From: Tetrapisispora phaffii CBS 4417
Taxonomy: Eukaryota; Ascomycota; Saccharomycetes; Saccharomycetales; Saccharomycetaceae
Assembly (NCBI RefSeq): GCF_000236905.1
Contig: NC_016524.1
Coordinates: 248,001-312,000 of the forward strand
Length of the DNA: 64,000 nt
Direction: 5' to 3'
Below the pieces are notes generated by a model. It had not been told where the DNA came from. It saw nothing but the letters and a program-made list of their open reading frames with translations, and ran no database searches. This document shows positions 33,301 through 42,837 of this stretch, piece by piece. Position numbers and translations under genes: made by a program. Positions within the stretch are counted from its first letter, which is position 1. Each line of letters starts with the position of its first letter.

Positions 33301-33998
33301 TTGAGGAAGACATTCATTCATTAAGAATTACATCAGAATATTGTAATTTCAAAAAGGATTGTACATATGATGCGCAAGTACAAGCTATTCATTTATTATT
33401 GTCTAGTGCTATTAATGATATGAGTAAACCTACCGGTCAATTGCTAACAATGGCAACCGTTTTACAGGTTTACGAATCTTCCTTTGATATTTTTATCCCA
33501 GAACTAGGTATTGAAAAGAGAGTGCACGGTGATCAGTTGCCTTTAATCAAAGCTCGTTTTGATCCGATGAATAAGGTCTTGGAATTATACTGGCAACCTA
33601 GAATTGATAGTGCTACATTTATTCCAGCAGATGAGAGACAAGCCAATTCCTATAGAAATTCTATCAAGAATAAATTTAAATCCGAATCCGAAGAAATTGC
33701 CACTAATGAATTTGATAAGTATAACAATAATGAGTATTTAGTTAGTCCATCTTTTCAAAAAGAGTTAGAAAGCATGAACTTAAAGATACCTCATATAAGC
33801 TTTCCAGAATATGATCCTAAAATTGGTGCGTTACAAAGCTTTTTATCTACCACTGTTTCTAGGAGAGAAAATGAACATTATATCCAAGAAATAACTGAAT
33901 TGCAAAGAATACCTGTTCTATTAAGAGCTGAGATTGGTATGGCATTACCATGTCTAACTGTCAGTGCTTTAAATCCTTTTATCAAAACTGAAGACTAA
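30339..33998 (+). CDS. SSD1: SSD1, RNA-binding RNase II-like translational regulator
   Basis: 1219 residues, against 1250 in S. cerevisiae (YDR293C). A long low-complexity N-terminus (to about 320) is rich in Asn, Ser and His and carries several H-x-R-x-x-S sites, the consensus for the NDR kinase Cbk1 (for example H29-R-R-S-Q-S34, and H-R-R-S-R-S near 228). An Asn-Gly repeat lies near 297-309. Cold-shock-like and RNB-type (RNase II/Dis3L2-like) domains follow, with an acidic insertion (about 380-510). Ssd1 binds mRNAs for cell wall proteins and has no nuclease activity in S. cerevisiae because catalytic residues are lost. I could not confirm all of those positions here. Confidence 0.95.
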   Translation: MSNAGSNNKSYYISATGNKNGPKQIHVAHRRSQSELTDLMIEQLSLEDVQKHNQSQNNTNNHTNYRGSPIHHNKNNNHYNNNFHSRNYSEHSNNNNPFSPPKINIQDSDDRNSLGYMHKKTGSQSSAYGHNRRQSLVIDEAKKYAAEEQAKRHGNEDTLNIQTSSNLSLDPPPSFKFPQSPEKHLGQQSFKFPPSIKINTKKESPKKDEDNFIKTPTHSHRRSRSRNNFNGYSNKQNNQSLSNQHSPFRSVSGQSKDNNYNSFTALEPPALFQPGHNNNRPSNGSIQSNNSHGSANVNGNGNGNGNGNGSQRKALYTPYLPQSNIPDLVKQGRLVTGVLRVNKKNRSDAWVTTDGVLDADIYICGSKDRNRALEGDLVAVELLAVDDVWESKREKEEKKRRKDASIQHDIIPLDSTDDYHNDASINISNKLHASNEDYPILSPNTPNLKRYDSEKPGAGSDSETISPSRSSVKRRGSLKQRPTQKKNDDVEVEGQSLLLVEEEEINDDFRPLYAGHVVAVIDRIPGQLFSGTLALLRPSQQTQHDNKPPHVPKIVWFKPTDKKVPLIAIPTELAPKKFVENAENYNDTLFVAALKRWPITSLHPFGVIITELGVLSDPNIEIESILKDKNFLSNEYLDANDKTKERSNFKPLEIKNETYETRKNFFNENIVAISTLESITDFSFHINESIKGKLQFGCHIVDATESIEPNSSLDRRARKRSTGVFLPQKSVNLLPKVFNEFLTFKEDKVSLAISVVFTLDAETFETESIWIGETTIKPSMVISEESLNDIVEQGSSKTVAKLQQIANQFLRERIDYVDADVSVSLPLINSLDDEKVLVDLNIFENRISSNIIEEIKRRVNSIVAKEIYDKLGDKAFLRRQAIPNDTKMEFFKKKVNQLGFEIDTSSASGLLKYILSIKDPNARRGVEILLFKLMSRGKYYVAGKVDKEQHKNFITNIPLYTHFTSPLRRYADHIVHRQLKSLLRGNEFEEDIHSLRITSEYCNFKKDCTYDAQVQAIHLLLSSAINDMSKPTGQLLTMATVLQVYESSFDIFIPELGIEKRVHGDQLPLIKARFDPMNKVLELYWQPRIDSATFIPADERQANSYRNSIKNKFKSESEEIATNEFDKYNNNEYLVSPSFQKELESMNLKIPHISFPEYDPKIGALQSFLSTTVSRRENEHYIQEITELQRIPVLLRAEIGMALPCLTVSALNPFIKTED
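31229..31264 (+). repeat. (AATGGT)n hexanucleotide repeat inside SSD1 (Asn-Gly repeat)
   Basis: Six near-identical AATGGT units, one with an AACGGT variant, encode alternating Asn-Gly in the disordered N-terminus of Ssd1. Likely length-variable between strains. Confidence 0.8.
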
Positions 33999-34117
33999 TG
34001 TAAATTTACCACTACTTTCTTTTTTTAAACCAAATCTGTATATTATCCTAATTAACATAAACCCACTGCATTGTATAATCAGATACAAAATTCATTCCTT
34101 CATTTAAAATCAATATA

Positions 34118-34123
<6 letters not shown>

Positions 34124-34152
<29 letters not shown>
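34124..34152. repeat. (TA)n microsatellite
   Basis: Uninterrupted alternating T-A tract of about 29 bases just downstream of SSD1; probably length-variable. Confidence 0.9.
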
Positions 34153-34160
<8 letters not shown>

Positions 34161-34181
34161 TGCAATGATTAAAACCATCTA

Positions 34182-34355
34182 ATGATAGCAATTACATTTA
34201 TACATTCATTTCGTGAATTGCTTAGATTGGGATCCGTAGGAAATTGCTACGTTACGTTGAATCAAAAACAAGCGTTAATCAACCTTTCAATAAAGGCATT
34301 TAACGATGCTTTGATTAAAATAAACTGTTTAATAGTAGGGGCAAATAGATATTAA
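34182..34355 (+). CDS. Small open frame of 57 codons, function unknown
   Basis: It starts at ATG and ends at TAA within the SSD1-VMA10 interval. The product is hydrophobic-to-neutral, with a G-S-V-G-N-C-Y stretch and a helix-like C-terminal half; it looks more protein-like than most intergenic frames here but I recognise no family. It could be a relic of a lost gene (MSC7/YHR039C and others are missing from this neighbourhood) or chance. Confidence 0.15.
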   Translation: MIAITFIHSFRELLRLGSVGNCYVTLNQKQALINLSIKAFNDALIKINCLIVGANRY

Positions 34356-34649
34356 ATTCAATAACTCCATTATCCTTGATGGTGCTCAACGAAACTGAAA
34401 CGAAATATGCCCTAAAATCATCGAATATTTACCTTATTAACGATTTTAGCATTTACAACAAAAGCATATACGCAGTCAATATATTCGGTGAATCTGAGTC
34501 ACGGTTTGCTCTTTTATTTATTACCTTTCGACACTTGAATAATATAAGATATTTTATTTATAAAATAAGATTTTGTATTTCATCACAACCTTTTTTTTAA
34601 TAAGATCAGGGAGTACATATATGTACCTTATTGATGTTATAGTTTTCCT

Positions 34650-34675
34650 TATATATATATATATATATATATATA
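34650..34675. repeat. (TA)n microsatellite
   Basis: Alternating T-A tract of about 26 bases about 75 bases downstream of the VMA10 stop; probably length-variable. Confidence 0.9.
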
Positions 34676-34749
34676 ACTGATGATTTATTACTTAATTACC
34701 TTTACTTGTATAAAACTGAATGTTGCAGATAGTATGTGAGTTACAGACT

Positions 34750-35097
34750 CTAGGCAGCGTTCACATGCATTTCAGATACTGGTTGAGTAATAGCCTTAAC
34801 CAATAAGTCAACAACGGTACCCTCTTTTTCCTTGGATAGTTTCTTGACTTCATCTAGTTCCTTCTTGATTTCCTCTGCACTTTCAGACTCTAAAGCAGCA
34901 ACGTTATTACCGTTTTTTTGTTCGAATTCCTTCAATTCATTGTCCTTAGTAGCCTTATAATTGTTTATTTCATTAGCAGCATCGATCTTAGCTTGTTTTA
35001 ATTTTTCTTGTCTATATTTTCTAGCTTCACTCACAATCTCTTGAGCCTCCTTTTCAGCCTTTAATAAAGTTACAATACCGTTTTGTTGAGCAGACAT
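34750..35097 (-). CDS. VMA10: Vacuolar H+-ATPase subunit G, VMA10
   Basis: 115 residues, against 114 in S. cerevisiae (YHR039C-A). It starts M-S-A-Q-Q-N-G-I-V-T-L-L and continues as a single charged helix with the subunit G signature A-E-K-E-A-Q-E-I-V and A-R-K-Y-R-Q-E-K-L-K-Q-A-K, ending V-H-V-N-A-A-like. Subunit G pairs with subunit E in the peripheral stalks of the V1 sector. The S. cerevisiae gene has an intron near its 5' end; here the frame is continuous from ATG to stop, so the intron appears to be absent. Confidence 0.96.
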   Translation of the reverse strand: MSAQQNGIVTLLKAEKEAQEIVSEARKYRQEKLKQAKIDAANEINNYKATKDNELKEFEQKNGNNVAALESESAEEIKKELDEVKKLSKEKEGTVVDLLVKAITQPVSEMHVNAA

Positions 35098-35647
35098 GTT
35101 TATCAGATATATCTCAATTCCTTCCGTTGCTCTTTAACAAAAAGGGACTACTTACAAACAAGTTTGACAATTGATAACTATAATTTATTCTGTAATTAAC
35201 TTAAGTATATTTAATGCAATTGAGCTTTGAATTAAAACTACAGTTTAATAAATGGTTGCAACCTTCCTCAAATAGAATTGTCATGAACTTTTCAATATTT
35301 GTATTCTTAATGAAGCCGGTAAGCCAAAATGGTTCACAGCTAAAACGGCCGCAGAACAATCACATAGCTGGGTAACTGCACTTTGAAATTAAGAAATTGA
35401 AACTTTTATAGCCTCATCTCGATGCCAGACCTGATGGATACTGTGATTTAAGACATGTTTTGTGCGATATTTGAGTCTCTAGTGGACCTCTTGATTATTC
35501 TTGAAGGGACTATGATACGTACTAATTTGGGCTATCCTTATATTTTTTGGTTTATAGTCTTCTACTGTCTTGAAGAGCTCTGTGCATATAAAAAAAACTA
35601 AGGCCAACTAATCAGTACTTCTTACTGCATGAATCACGTTTTGAAAT
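35098..35647. promoter_or_regulatory. Divergent promoter VMA10 / BCD1
   Basis: 550 bases serving both genes. No clear PAC (GCGATGAG) motif was seen before BCD1. An A-rich tract lies at about 35590-35597. Confidence 0.45.
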
Positions 35648-36832
35648 ATGAGCTCTAAGTGTGAAATATGTGGTCTAGAGGATTTCAAATACAAGTGTCC
35701 CAAGTGTTTTAGAAAGACATGTAGTTTGGCATGTTCTAAGAAACATAAGGCTGATTTTGCATGCGATGGTGAGAGAACTAACTCTGTGGATTATATTTCA
35801 AATGATACTTTTAAGAAGCATGATGACCTAGAGAATGGTTTAAATCACTTGGTTCAAAGAGATTATAATTTTTTAACTAATTTCAAGAGGAAATATGAGG
35901 TCAATAAGAAAGATTCTCTTTCAAAAGTAAAAGGAATTCTTTACGGAGGAAATACTGCCAATAAAAGATTCAAAAATAATTCTAGAGATAATAGAGGCCT
36001 ATCGGGGCCCTACAATCCTACGGTGAATGGAGAAAATACAGAATTAGATGAAATGGTATGCAAAGTCATAAGCAGAAGAGGTGTCAATTGTTTGGTATTA
36101 CCTAATGGTATGCAGCGTTCATTGCAAAACAAAAGTAAATGGGACAAACCTCTGGATTGTTTTGTCTGGACCATTGAAGTGATATTACTGTATTCCCAGC
36201 CAGATGCAAATGGCAATAAAAAGTTTGTTCATGTTACTCATCGTATGAAGGAAACAAATACTGTGGCAGAGTCGATCGGTAAAATTATATATTCGAAATG
36301 TTTGGAAAATTTTAATATTGAACCTAAACCACCCTCGTTGGAAAATGCAAAGGATGACATCTCTAAAGGAGATAGAACAGAAGCAATGGCAAATTTACCT
36401 CTACATTTTCTTACCAAATGGTTTCCTCGAAATTACAACAAACAATATGACTCTAAACAATTAATCGAAATTCCAAGTTCAGGACTCTGCATAGGCGAAA
36501 TATTTAAGAATAAGACTGTAATTGAATTTCCAACTATATATATTACAGATTCTTTAAAGAATGTTGAGTCCTTTGGCTACACTATTGTAAAGAAAGAAGA
36601 GCCACAGATATTACCACAACTACACGAAGAAGTTGACAGTAACACTGACGCACCTGACGAAATATCGTCTAAAATTCAAATACCTGCATATGAGAAAGTG
36701 GTTAGTGGATATGATGATATTCCTGTGGATACCTCGATTGTTAATGATGTCGAAGTCACGGTGAACGCCAATAATTGCAGTGACAGCGACAGTGATGATT
36801 ATGATCCAGGTGTCACATTAGACTTCTTATAA
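35648..36832 (+). CDS. BCD1: Box C/D snoRNP assembly protein BCD1 (zf-HIT)
   Basis: 394 residues. A HIT-type zinc finger occupies residues about 6-42 (C-E-I-C, then C-P-K-C, C-S-L-A-C, H-K, C), the hallmark of Bcd1. The central region includes S-R-R-G-V-N-C-L-V-L-P-N-G-M-Q-R-S, and the C-terminus is acidic (D-S-D-S-D-D-Y-D). Bcd1 is an essential nuclear factor that stabilises box C/D snoRNAs and helps Snu13/Rsa1-dependent snoRNP assembly. YHR040W of S. cerevisiae (about 366 residues) lies next to VMA10 in the same relative arrangement. Confidence 0.93.
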   Translation: MSSKCEICGLEDFKYKCPKCFRKTCSLACSKKHKADFACDGERTNSVDYISNDTFKKHDDLENGLNHLVQRDYNFLTNFKRKYEVNKKDSLSKVKGILYGGNTANKRFKNNSRDNRGLSGPYNPTVNGENTELDEMVCKVISRRGVNCLVLPNGMQRSLQNKSKWDKPLDCFVWTIEVILLYSQPDANGNKKFVHVTHRMKETNTVAESIGKIIYSKCLENFNIEPKPPSLENAKDDISKGDRTEAMANLPLHFLTKWFPRNYNKQYDSKQLIEIPSSGLCIGEIFKNKTVIEFPTIYITDSLKNVESFGYTIVKKEEPQILPQLHEEVDSNTDAPDEISSKIQIPAYEKVVSGYDDIPVDTSIVNDVEVTVNANNCSDSDSDDYDPGVTLDFL

Positions 36833-37374
36833 GATATTTTATATAAGTGCATTCAAATACAAACTCTAGTAGATTTTATAGATAATACATACTAGTATAA
36901 TATAAACATCATAGCATTAACACTCATTGAATTGCATTTTGTAGGGGAAGTATCATCGGTAATGAAAGTATGGCTTTTTTAGTTTTGTTGTGCACAAAAT
37001 ATCCAACTTAATTGAAAGATAAAAGGATGATCACTGTGTTTTGTAACTAAGATAATGATCAGTTAAGGTGAATATCAATAGTCAACTGCAATGTGAATGG
37101 TAGTCTGAGTTTGATGTTACAGGCATTTGTGACATTTCTTAAATGACGCTGTAATGGTGCGCTCGGGTAATAATCACAAATTCGCGATAGTTCAATCTTT
37201 ATCTTCATCGAAATTGTAAAATGTTAAAGATGTAACTATTGAACATTTTGACTTCTTAAATAAATAAAGTTAAAAAATGGTATTGCTATTGTATTAATCA
37301 CGGTATTGACACTTAAACAGACTAATAAGGTAACTTCTTCACTGCTCTGAACAACTACATTGTCATAATTACAC
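36833..37374. promoter_or_regulatory. Intergenic region BCD1 / SRP101
   Basis: 542 AT-rich bases. It holds the BCD1 3' end and SRP101 promoter; the motif TTCGCGATAG at about 37183 is the only G+C-containing element that stands out. No gene was recognised. Confidence 0.4.
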
Positions 37375-39240
37375 ATGTTCGATCAATTAGCGATATTTAC
37401 TCCTCAAGGTGAAGTGCTATATCAATATAACCCTTCAGGTAAAAAATTTGCAGAAACTCAAGTCAATGCGTTTATTAATCATTTAATGAACTCTCCAATT
37501 TCCAAGAAGAACGATGTTCACAGTAAATTTTCATTAGTTAATATATCTCCAACGGTGGGTGATTCTTCTAATTCTAGTAAACTTAATTTTTCGTCTATGT
37601 TTTATATTTCAAAGCAACCTGAATTATATTATCTAGTCACTTTCCCTGAGCAAAAATTAGATTTGAAAAATGAAGCTGAGGAAACACTGAATTTAGCATT
37701 ATCTCTTTGGGATTCATTGGGGTTAAACGATTCTATTCTTCAAAATTTAAAGAATAGAACTGAAACCAAAAATTGGCATAATTATATCGATTTGTTGTAC
37801 GGTACAGAGAATGACTTCAAAAAGTTTAAAGAATATTTTGTTACTAAATATGAGGACTCTATTGCAGTTAATGACACTAAAATAGTTGAATCTTCTCAAG
37901 TTGATTCTGCTACAGACGGAAAGAAGGTAACTAATACAAAGAGAAATAATGAAGGAAATGCAAAGAAAAATAAGAACGGAAATAATGGTGGCAGAAAATG
38001 GGGTAGAGGAGGAAATATGGAAGATGGTTCGAATATTGATGCATCTACTTTAGATTTTTCAGAGCATGGTACTCCTGATATCAATGATGAGCAGTATGAA
38101 AATATATCTCAGAATAAAGATGACTTAGGGAAACGAACTGAAAAAGGAGATTTTTTGGTTAAAGAAATTGATGAATTACTGGCATCCCAAAAAGAGTTAT
38201 CAAATCAAAAAAATACAGAGGGTAAACCAAAGGGCTTTATGGGTTCTGCATACAGTTATTTACAAAAGAATGTGATTGGTAATAAAACTATAACTAAGGA
38301 TGATTTAAATATAATTTTAGAAGAACTAAAGCAGCAATTGATTTCAAAAAATGTTGCACCAGAGGCTGCAGATTTCTTAGCTCAACAAGTATCTAGAGAT
38401 CTATTGGGTTCAAAAACCTCAAATTGGACAAGTGTACAGTCTGCAGCAAACGATTCATTGACTAAAGCATTGACTCAAATTTTGACACCAGGTATCTCTG
38501 TTGATTTATTACACGAAGTTCAAAAGAAAACATCAACATTAGATGCAGACGGTAAGAAACAGCCTTATATATTTTCAGTTGTCGGTGTAAACGGTGTTGG
38601 TAAATCAACAAATCTTTCTAAGCTAGCATTTTGGTTATTGCAAAATAATTTCAAAGTTTTAATTGTTGCCTGTGATACGTTTAGATCTGGTGCTGTTGAA
38701 CAATTAAGAGTACATGTAGAAAATTTAGCTCAGTTGACAGAAGAATCTCATGTCCGTGGATCTAAGAACAAAAGAGGAAAATCCGGAAATGATAGCGTTG
38801 AATTATTTGAAGCTGGTTATGGTGGTTCTGATTTAGTGACAAAAATTGCTAAACAAGCTATTAAATATGCTAAAGATAATTCGTTTGATATTGTATTAAT
38901 GGATACCGCTGGTAGACGACACAATGATCCAACACTAATGTCACCTCTCAAATCATTTGCTGAACAAGCAAACCCAGACAAAATCATCATGGTTGGTGAA
39001 GCTTTAGTTGGTACTGACTCTGTTCAACAAGCTAAAAATTTTAATGACGCATTTGGTAAAGTGAGAAATTTAGACTTCTTATTGATTTCAAAATGTGATA
39101 CAGTGGGTACAATGTTGGGTTCTATGGTTAATATGGTTTATGCAACTGGTATTCCCATTTTATTTGTAGGTGTTGGTCAGACATATACAGATTTAAGAAC
39201 ATTAAGTGTTAAATGGGCCGTTGATACTTTAATGTCATGA
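37375..39240 (+). CDS. SRP101: Signal recognition particle receptor alpha subunit SRP101
   Basis: 621 residues, against 621 in S. cerevisiae (YDR292C). GTPase at the ER membrane that docks SRP-ribosome complexes. The N-terminal SRX (longin-like) domain (about 1-140) binds the beta subunit. A charged Lys/Gly/Asn-rich linker (about 180-225) follows, then the NG domain (about 300-621): G1 P-loop G-V-N-G-V-G-K-S at about 404-411, D-T-x-R-S-G-A near 437-443, G3 D-T-A-G-R-R near 510, and S-K-C-D near 572. It is convergent with HRQ1, as in S. cerevisiae. Confidence 0.97.
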   Translation: MFDQLAIFTPQGEVLYQYNPSGKKFAETQVNAFINHLMNSPISKKNDVHSKFSLVNISPTVGDSSNSSKLNFSSMFYISKQPELYYLVTFPEQKLDLKNEAEETLNLALSLWDSLGLNDSILQNLKNRTETKNWHNYIDLLYGTENDFKKFKEYFVTKYEDSIAVNDTKIVESSQVDSATDGKKVTNTKRNNEGNAKKNKNGNNGGRKWGRGGNMEDGSNIDASTLDFSEHGTPDINDEQYENISQNKDDLGKRTEKGDFLVKEIDELLASQKELSNQKNTEGKPKGFMGSAYSYLQKNVIGNKTITKDDLNIILEELKQQLISKNVAPEAADFLAQQVSRDLLGSKTSNWTSVQSAANDSLTKALTQILTPGISVDLLHEVQKKTSTLDADGKKQPYIFSVVGVNGVGKSTNLSKLAFWLLQNNFKVLIVACDTFRSGAVEQLRVHVENLAQLTEESHVRGSKNKRGKSGNDSVELFEAGYGGSDLVTKIAKQAIKYAKDNSFDIVLMDTAGRRHNDPTLMSPLKSFAEQANPDKIIMVGEALVGTDSVQQAKNFNDAFGKVRNLDFLLISKCDTVGTMLGSMVNMVYATGIPILFVGVGQTYTDLRTLSVKWAVDTLMS

Positions 39241-39480
39241 ACAAAAAAAGAAGGGGCTTCCTTCAATAAATATAGATATTGAAATCACTACTGCATGTCG
39301 TTATACTATTATAGATGTAATATAGTTATGAGAATTCATTTTTTATCTCAGACTTATCGAGTTGGGTGTTGCGTAAATATTAGTGAAACAATTAATCATC
39401 TAAATATATGAATAATATTATTGTTTATGTAAAATGCATTAAATATTTGTACATTATTTTTAAATTATCTGATAACTTTC

Positions 39481-42400
39481 TTAAAATTCCTTTTTTTCTT
39501 CTTTAAAGCCCACCTCTTCAACTTTAACTTCCATTTCATCAAGTTTGGCATTTTTATTAATTCTTACATCAATAATTTTAAAATCTTCGGAGAAATTTAC
39601 ATGATCTTGAACTGGGACAACAGTTTCTACTTTAATTTCAGGCATGTTAGATTCGGGTCCATCTAAAATACTCCCAATGAAAGCATCTGTATCATGTCCC
39701 AATATGCAGTGTAATAAGATCAAACAACCTTGTTTTGAAAGTACTAACGACTTTTCTTTACAAAAAGATGCAGCAACACAGTCAGGGCAGCCAGTGTCAC
39801 ATGGACATTCTTGTACTCTTGTTAAACTTGCTTCTAAGATATCGTCTATATGTTCGAACGCTTTAATAGACAATCCTGATCCATAAACTCCACCACGAGA
39901 ATCGTAAAACACTAATCTTGCGGGTCTTTTCCTCTTTGTTTGACGTTCAGCAAATTCTTTCTCTGGCGCTTTGCATTCCGTTGAAATTTCATCCACACCA
40001 GCTACGATAAACTTTGGAAGTAATCCCATAATAGCATGCTCTGCGGCATGTATGGCACCTGCTATGTTCAAGTTTTTAGCCTCGCAAAGATCTAGTGCTC
40101 TCGATGGTAAATCTATCCATAACCCTTTGGATCTAATGTTAATTGGAGGATTATATGTTTCCACAGAGTCCATAATACGGTTATATTTATCCACCTTGAA
40201 GTATCCAAATACAACAATCGTAACTAAAAATTTTCCAAAGTACACAGGAACATCACTATTTTCTAATGATCGTATTAATTCAATTTCTTGTGGATCTACA
40301 TCTGTAAAATCTCTTTGGCTGGTTAACCAATCAACATCCACTCTGATTACAGATGCATATTTTTCTTCTACGTTGAATTCTTTCACTAAATATGGATAAC
40401 CTTGATGAATAAGGATAGCTCCATCATACAAGGTAAAACTAGTTCTAGATGCTTCAATTTCTTCAATTACAATATCCTTACCGTTTGTCCTATCGATTAC
40501 AGCGTAATAATCCTCTTCTACACCTCGCAATGATACATTTGAAGATGGCCATGGTAAAAATCTTGGATGAGTATGATAACCTTCACTGTCACTCTGTAAC
40601 CTTTCATGGCAAATTTTTAGTAAATGTTTCTCTTCAAAGTATTTACTATCCCTTTCAATATTTATCGGAAGTTCGAATGCTGCACATTGTATGTGACTTT
40701 CTAGAATTAGCATGTTGTCAAAATTCAATACTAAATCCTGGTAAGAATCTAAATCATCAGAATTTATTAGTGATTCGGGATGAGCAACGTAATGCTGGTC
40801 AACAGGTGAATCTGACGCTACTACTAAGGTTAATGAATCTTTATTTCTTCTGCCAGCTCTACCACTTTGTTGATGGAAGTTTGCAACTGATAAAGGAAAC
40901 CCACACATTAAAACAGCATCCAAGTTACCTATATCAATACCTAATTCTAATGCATTTGTAGAAATAACTGCTTTTAAGTTTCCGTGAAACATTTCTCTTT
41001 CGATTTTACGTCTATCAGATGCAGAATAACCACCTCTATATGACATTACATCAGTTATCATATCCATTCGATTCATCTCTTGAAATATAAGTCTAACTTC
41101 CTTCATTAATAATTCACAAACTCGTCTCACATAACAAAAAGCTATAGTTCTAACATTTTTTAACATTAGTTCTACTAAAATTTTAGCACTATCTCTTATA
41201 AAACTTTCTCTTTTTCTCTCATGTTGTGCTAATATTTGAGGATTCCAAATAACTAAATGCTTTGCACCAGTTGATGAACCGTCATTATTGATTAGAGTGA
41301 CGTCATTAATGGAAAAAATATCTTGCATATGTTTAATGGGATTTTTTAATGTTGCTGAACAGGAGATAAACTGTAAAAAATTATTTTCATAATATTCCCT
41401 ACATAATCTTTGTAATCTTCTCATTACTAAAACCACATGGGATCCAAATAAACTTTTATAAATATGCAATTCATCGACCACAATAAAAGTTAAATTATAT
41501 AAAAATGGTCTCCATTTCGGATGATTTGGTAAGATACTCGTATGTATCATATCTGGGTTAGTAAAAATGATTCTAGCATTGTCTCTAATGAATTTTCTTT
41601 TTTGTTGATCGGTATCACCATCATAAGTGTCAATTATAATATTTCTTAGTTCTGGTATGCTATTATTGCTATTTTCATTAATGGTTGTTAATAAATTTTC
41701 GAATGCTCTTTTTTGATCTTGAGCTAATGCTTTTGTTGGAAAAATATATAAAAATGTTGAATTTGGTTTCTTAAGTAAAAAATCTATAGTTGATAATTGA
41801 TAAATCAGTGACTTACCTGATGAAGTAGAAGTTGTGATTATTACATTTTCTCCATTATTAATGGCATTGATGGCATCTGCTTGATGCGTATAGAATTTTT
41901 TATGTGGTAATGAATTTAGAACTTGTTCTGAAATATTAAAATTTAAATTTTCAAATTGCGAATGTTTTGATTCTATTGTAACTTCTTCCTTTATTTGTGA
42001 ATTATAAAAAGTTGTATTTTTTAATGATTGGATCATTTCTGGTATTGTGATTGCACCATCTTCATCGTTATTTGAATTTGCCAATTTATTATTTCTTAAT
42101 AATTTTGCCTTCTCCATCGCGACTATTGGATCTTCATAGTTTTTCATTTGAGGTAACATTGATGTTGCTAAATAAGTTAGTTCATTTTCCGGATTTAAAT
42201 TCTTTTCAGTGCATTTATTTATAAAATCAATTAATCTATTATTGAAATGCAATTCTCTTTTGTTAATCATTTTTTTTAAATCTTCTGATGAATAATGGAA
42301 AACTTTTTTGGCGTAATTATTAAAATGACTATATTTATTATTTGGATCATTTAAATTTTCTGAAATTGTTGTCCAATTTTTTTTCATATTACCGTCTATA

Positions 42401-42837
42401 AATTCAAATATTAATAATTGTGTTGATCTATAATTATCACTATTTTCATTTGAATTTTTTAATTTAAAAATATCCTCATTGTCCTTTTGTTGAAACCCAT
42501 TTTTAAAATCAAATTCTTTTGCCTCTGTAAAAATTTGGTTTTCATCGATGTATTTAAATAAAGTATCGTTTGGTAAAATCACTTGGACTTTGCTAAAATC
42601 AAGTTCGCTTAATTTTCTTTTAAGTTGTTTTTCAATAGGAATTTTTAATTTTTCAAAAGTTGTTATAACCTGTTTCCTACATATTAAAAAAGTGTAAAGC
42701 GTATTTAAGCTCTTGAAGAATTTCCTAAAATCATTGAAAAACTCATTATCAAAATATTCTTGGCCTTTAAATGTGTTTGTTTTTATTTTCTTATTAGAGG
42801 GATGGTCATCATTTTCATCAAGAGTAGCGTGTAACAT
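39481..42837 (-). CDS. HRQ1: RecQ4-type 3'-5' DNA helicase HRQ1
   Basis: 1118 residues, against 1077 in S. cerevisiae (YDR291W). SF2 helicase of the RECQL4/Hrq1 group, involved in interstrand crosslink repair and telomere maintenance. Motif I T-S-T-S-S-G-K-S is at about 335-342, motif II D-E-L-H near 455, a motif III S-C-S-A-T-L near 500, and motifs V-VI (Q-Q-S-G-R-A-G-R near 660) are intact. The C-terminal DUF1998-type region has a Cys cluster at about 1003-1026 (C-P-C-D-T-G-C-P-D-C and following C) that should bind zinc. The N-terminal third is Asn/Lys-rich and poorly conserved. It ends against SRP101 and heads away from NCB2. Confidence 0.96.
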   Translation of the reverse strand: MLHATLDENDDHPSNKKIKTNTFKGQEYFDNEFFNDFRKFFKSLNTLYTFLICRKQVITTFEKLKIPIEKQLKRKLSELDFSKVQVILPNDTLFKYIDENQIFTEAKEFDFKNGFQQKDNEDIFKLKNSNENSDNYRSTQLLIFEFIDGNMKKNWTTISENLNDPNNKYSHFNNYAKKVFHYSSEDLKKMINKRELHFNNRLIDFINKCTEKNLNPENELTYLATSMLPQMKNYEDPIVAMEKAKLLRNNKLANSNNDEDGAITIPEMIQSLKNTTFYNSQIKEEVTIESKHSQFENLNFNISEQVLNSLPHKKFYTHQADAINAINNGENVIITTSTSSGKSLIYQLSTIDFLLKKPNSTFLYIFPTKALAQDQKRAFENLLTTINENSNNSIPELRNIIIDTYDGDTDQQKRKFIRDNARIIFTNPDMIHTSILPNHPKWRPFLYNLTFIVVDELHIYKSLFGSHVVLVMRRLQRLCREYYENNFLQFISCSATLKNPIKHMQDIFSINDVTLINNDGSSTGAKHLVIWNPQILAQHERKRESFIRDSAKILVELMLKNVRTIAFCYVRRVCELLMKEVRLIFQEMNRMDMITDVMSYRGGYSASDRRKIEREMFHGNLKAVISTNALELGIDIGNLDAVLMCGFPLSVANFHQQSGRAGRRNKDSLTLVVASDSPVDQHYVAHPESLINSDDLDSYQDLVLNFDNMLILESHIQCAAFELPINIERDSKYFEEKHLLKICHERLQSDSEGYHTHPRFLPWPSSNVSLRGVEEDYYAVIDRTNGKDIVIEEIEASRTSFTLYDGAILIHQGYPYLVKEFNVEEKYASVIRVDVDWLTSQRDFTDVDPQEIELIRSLENSDVPVYFGKFLVTIVVFGYFKVDKYNRIMDSVETYNPPINIRSKGLWIDLPSRALDLCEAKNLNIAGAIHAAEHAIMGLLPKFIVAGVDEISTECKAPEKEFAERQTKRKRPARLVFYDSRGGVYGSGLSIKAFEHIDDILEASLTRVQECPCDTGCPDCVAASFCKEKSLVLSKQGCLILLHCILGHDTDAFIGSILDGPESNMPEIKVETVVPVQDHVNFSEDFKIIDVRINKNAKLDEMEVKVEEVGFKEEKKEF

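Larger units (their letters stand above)
33999..34749. other. Convergent intergenic region SSD1 / VMA10 with two (TA)n tracts
   Basis: 751 bases. Long TA tracts lie at 34124-34152 and 34650-34675. Between them is a 57-codon ATG-initiated open frame (34182-34355), listed separately. A short palindromic GTACATATATGTAC lies at about 34613-34626. Confidence 0.55.

Noticed and set aside
34376..34600. 74-codon frame between SSD1 and VMA10
   Set aside because: It starts at TTG and has low-complexity composition; no support.
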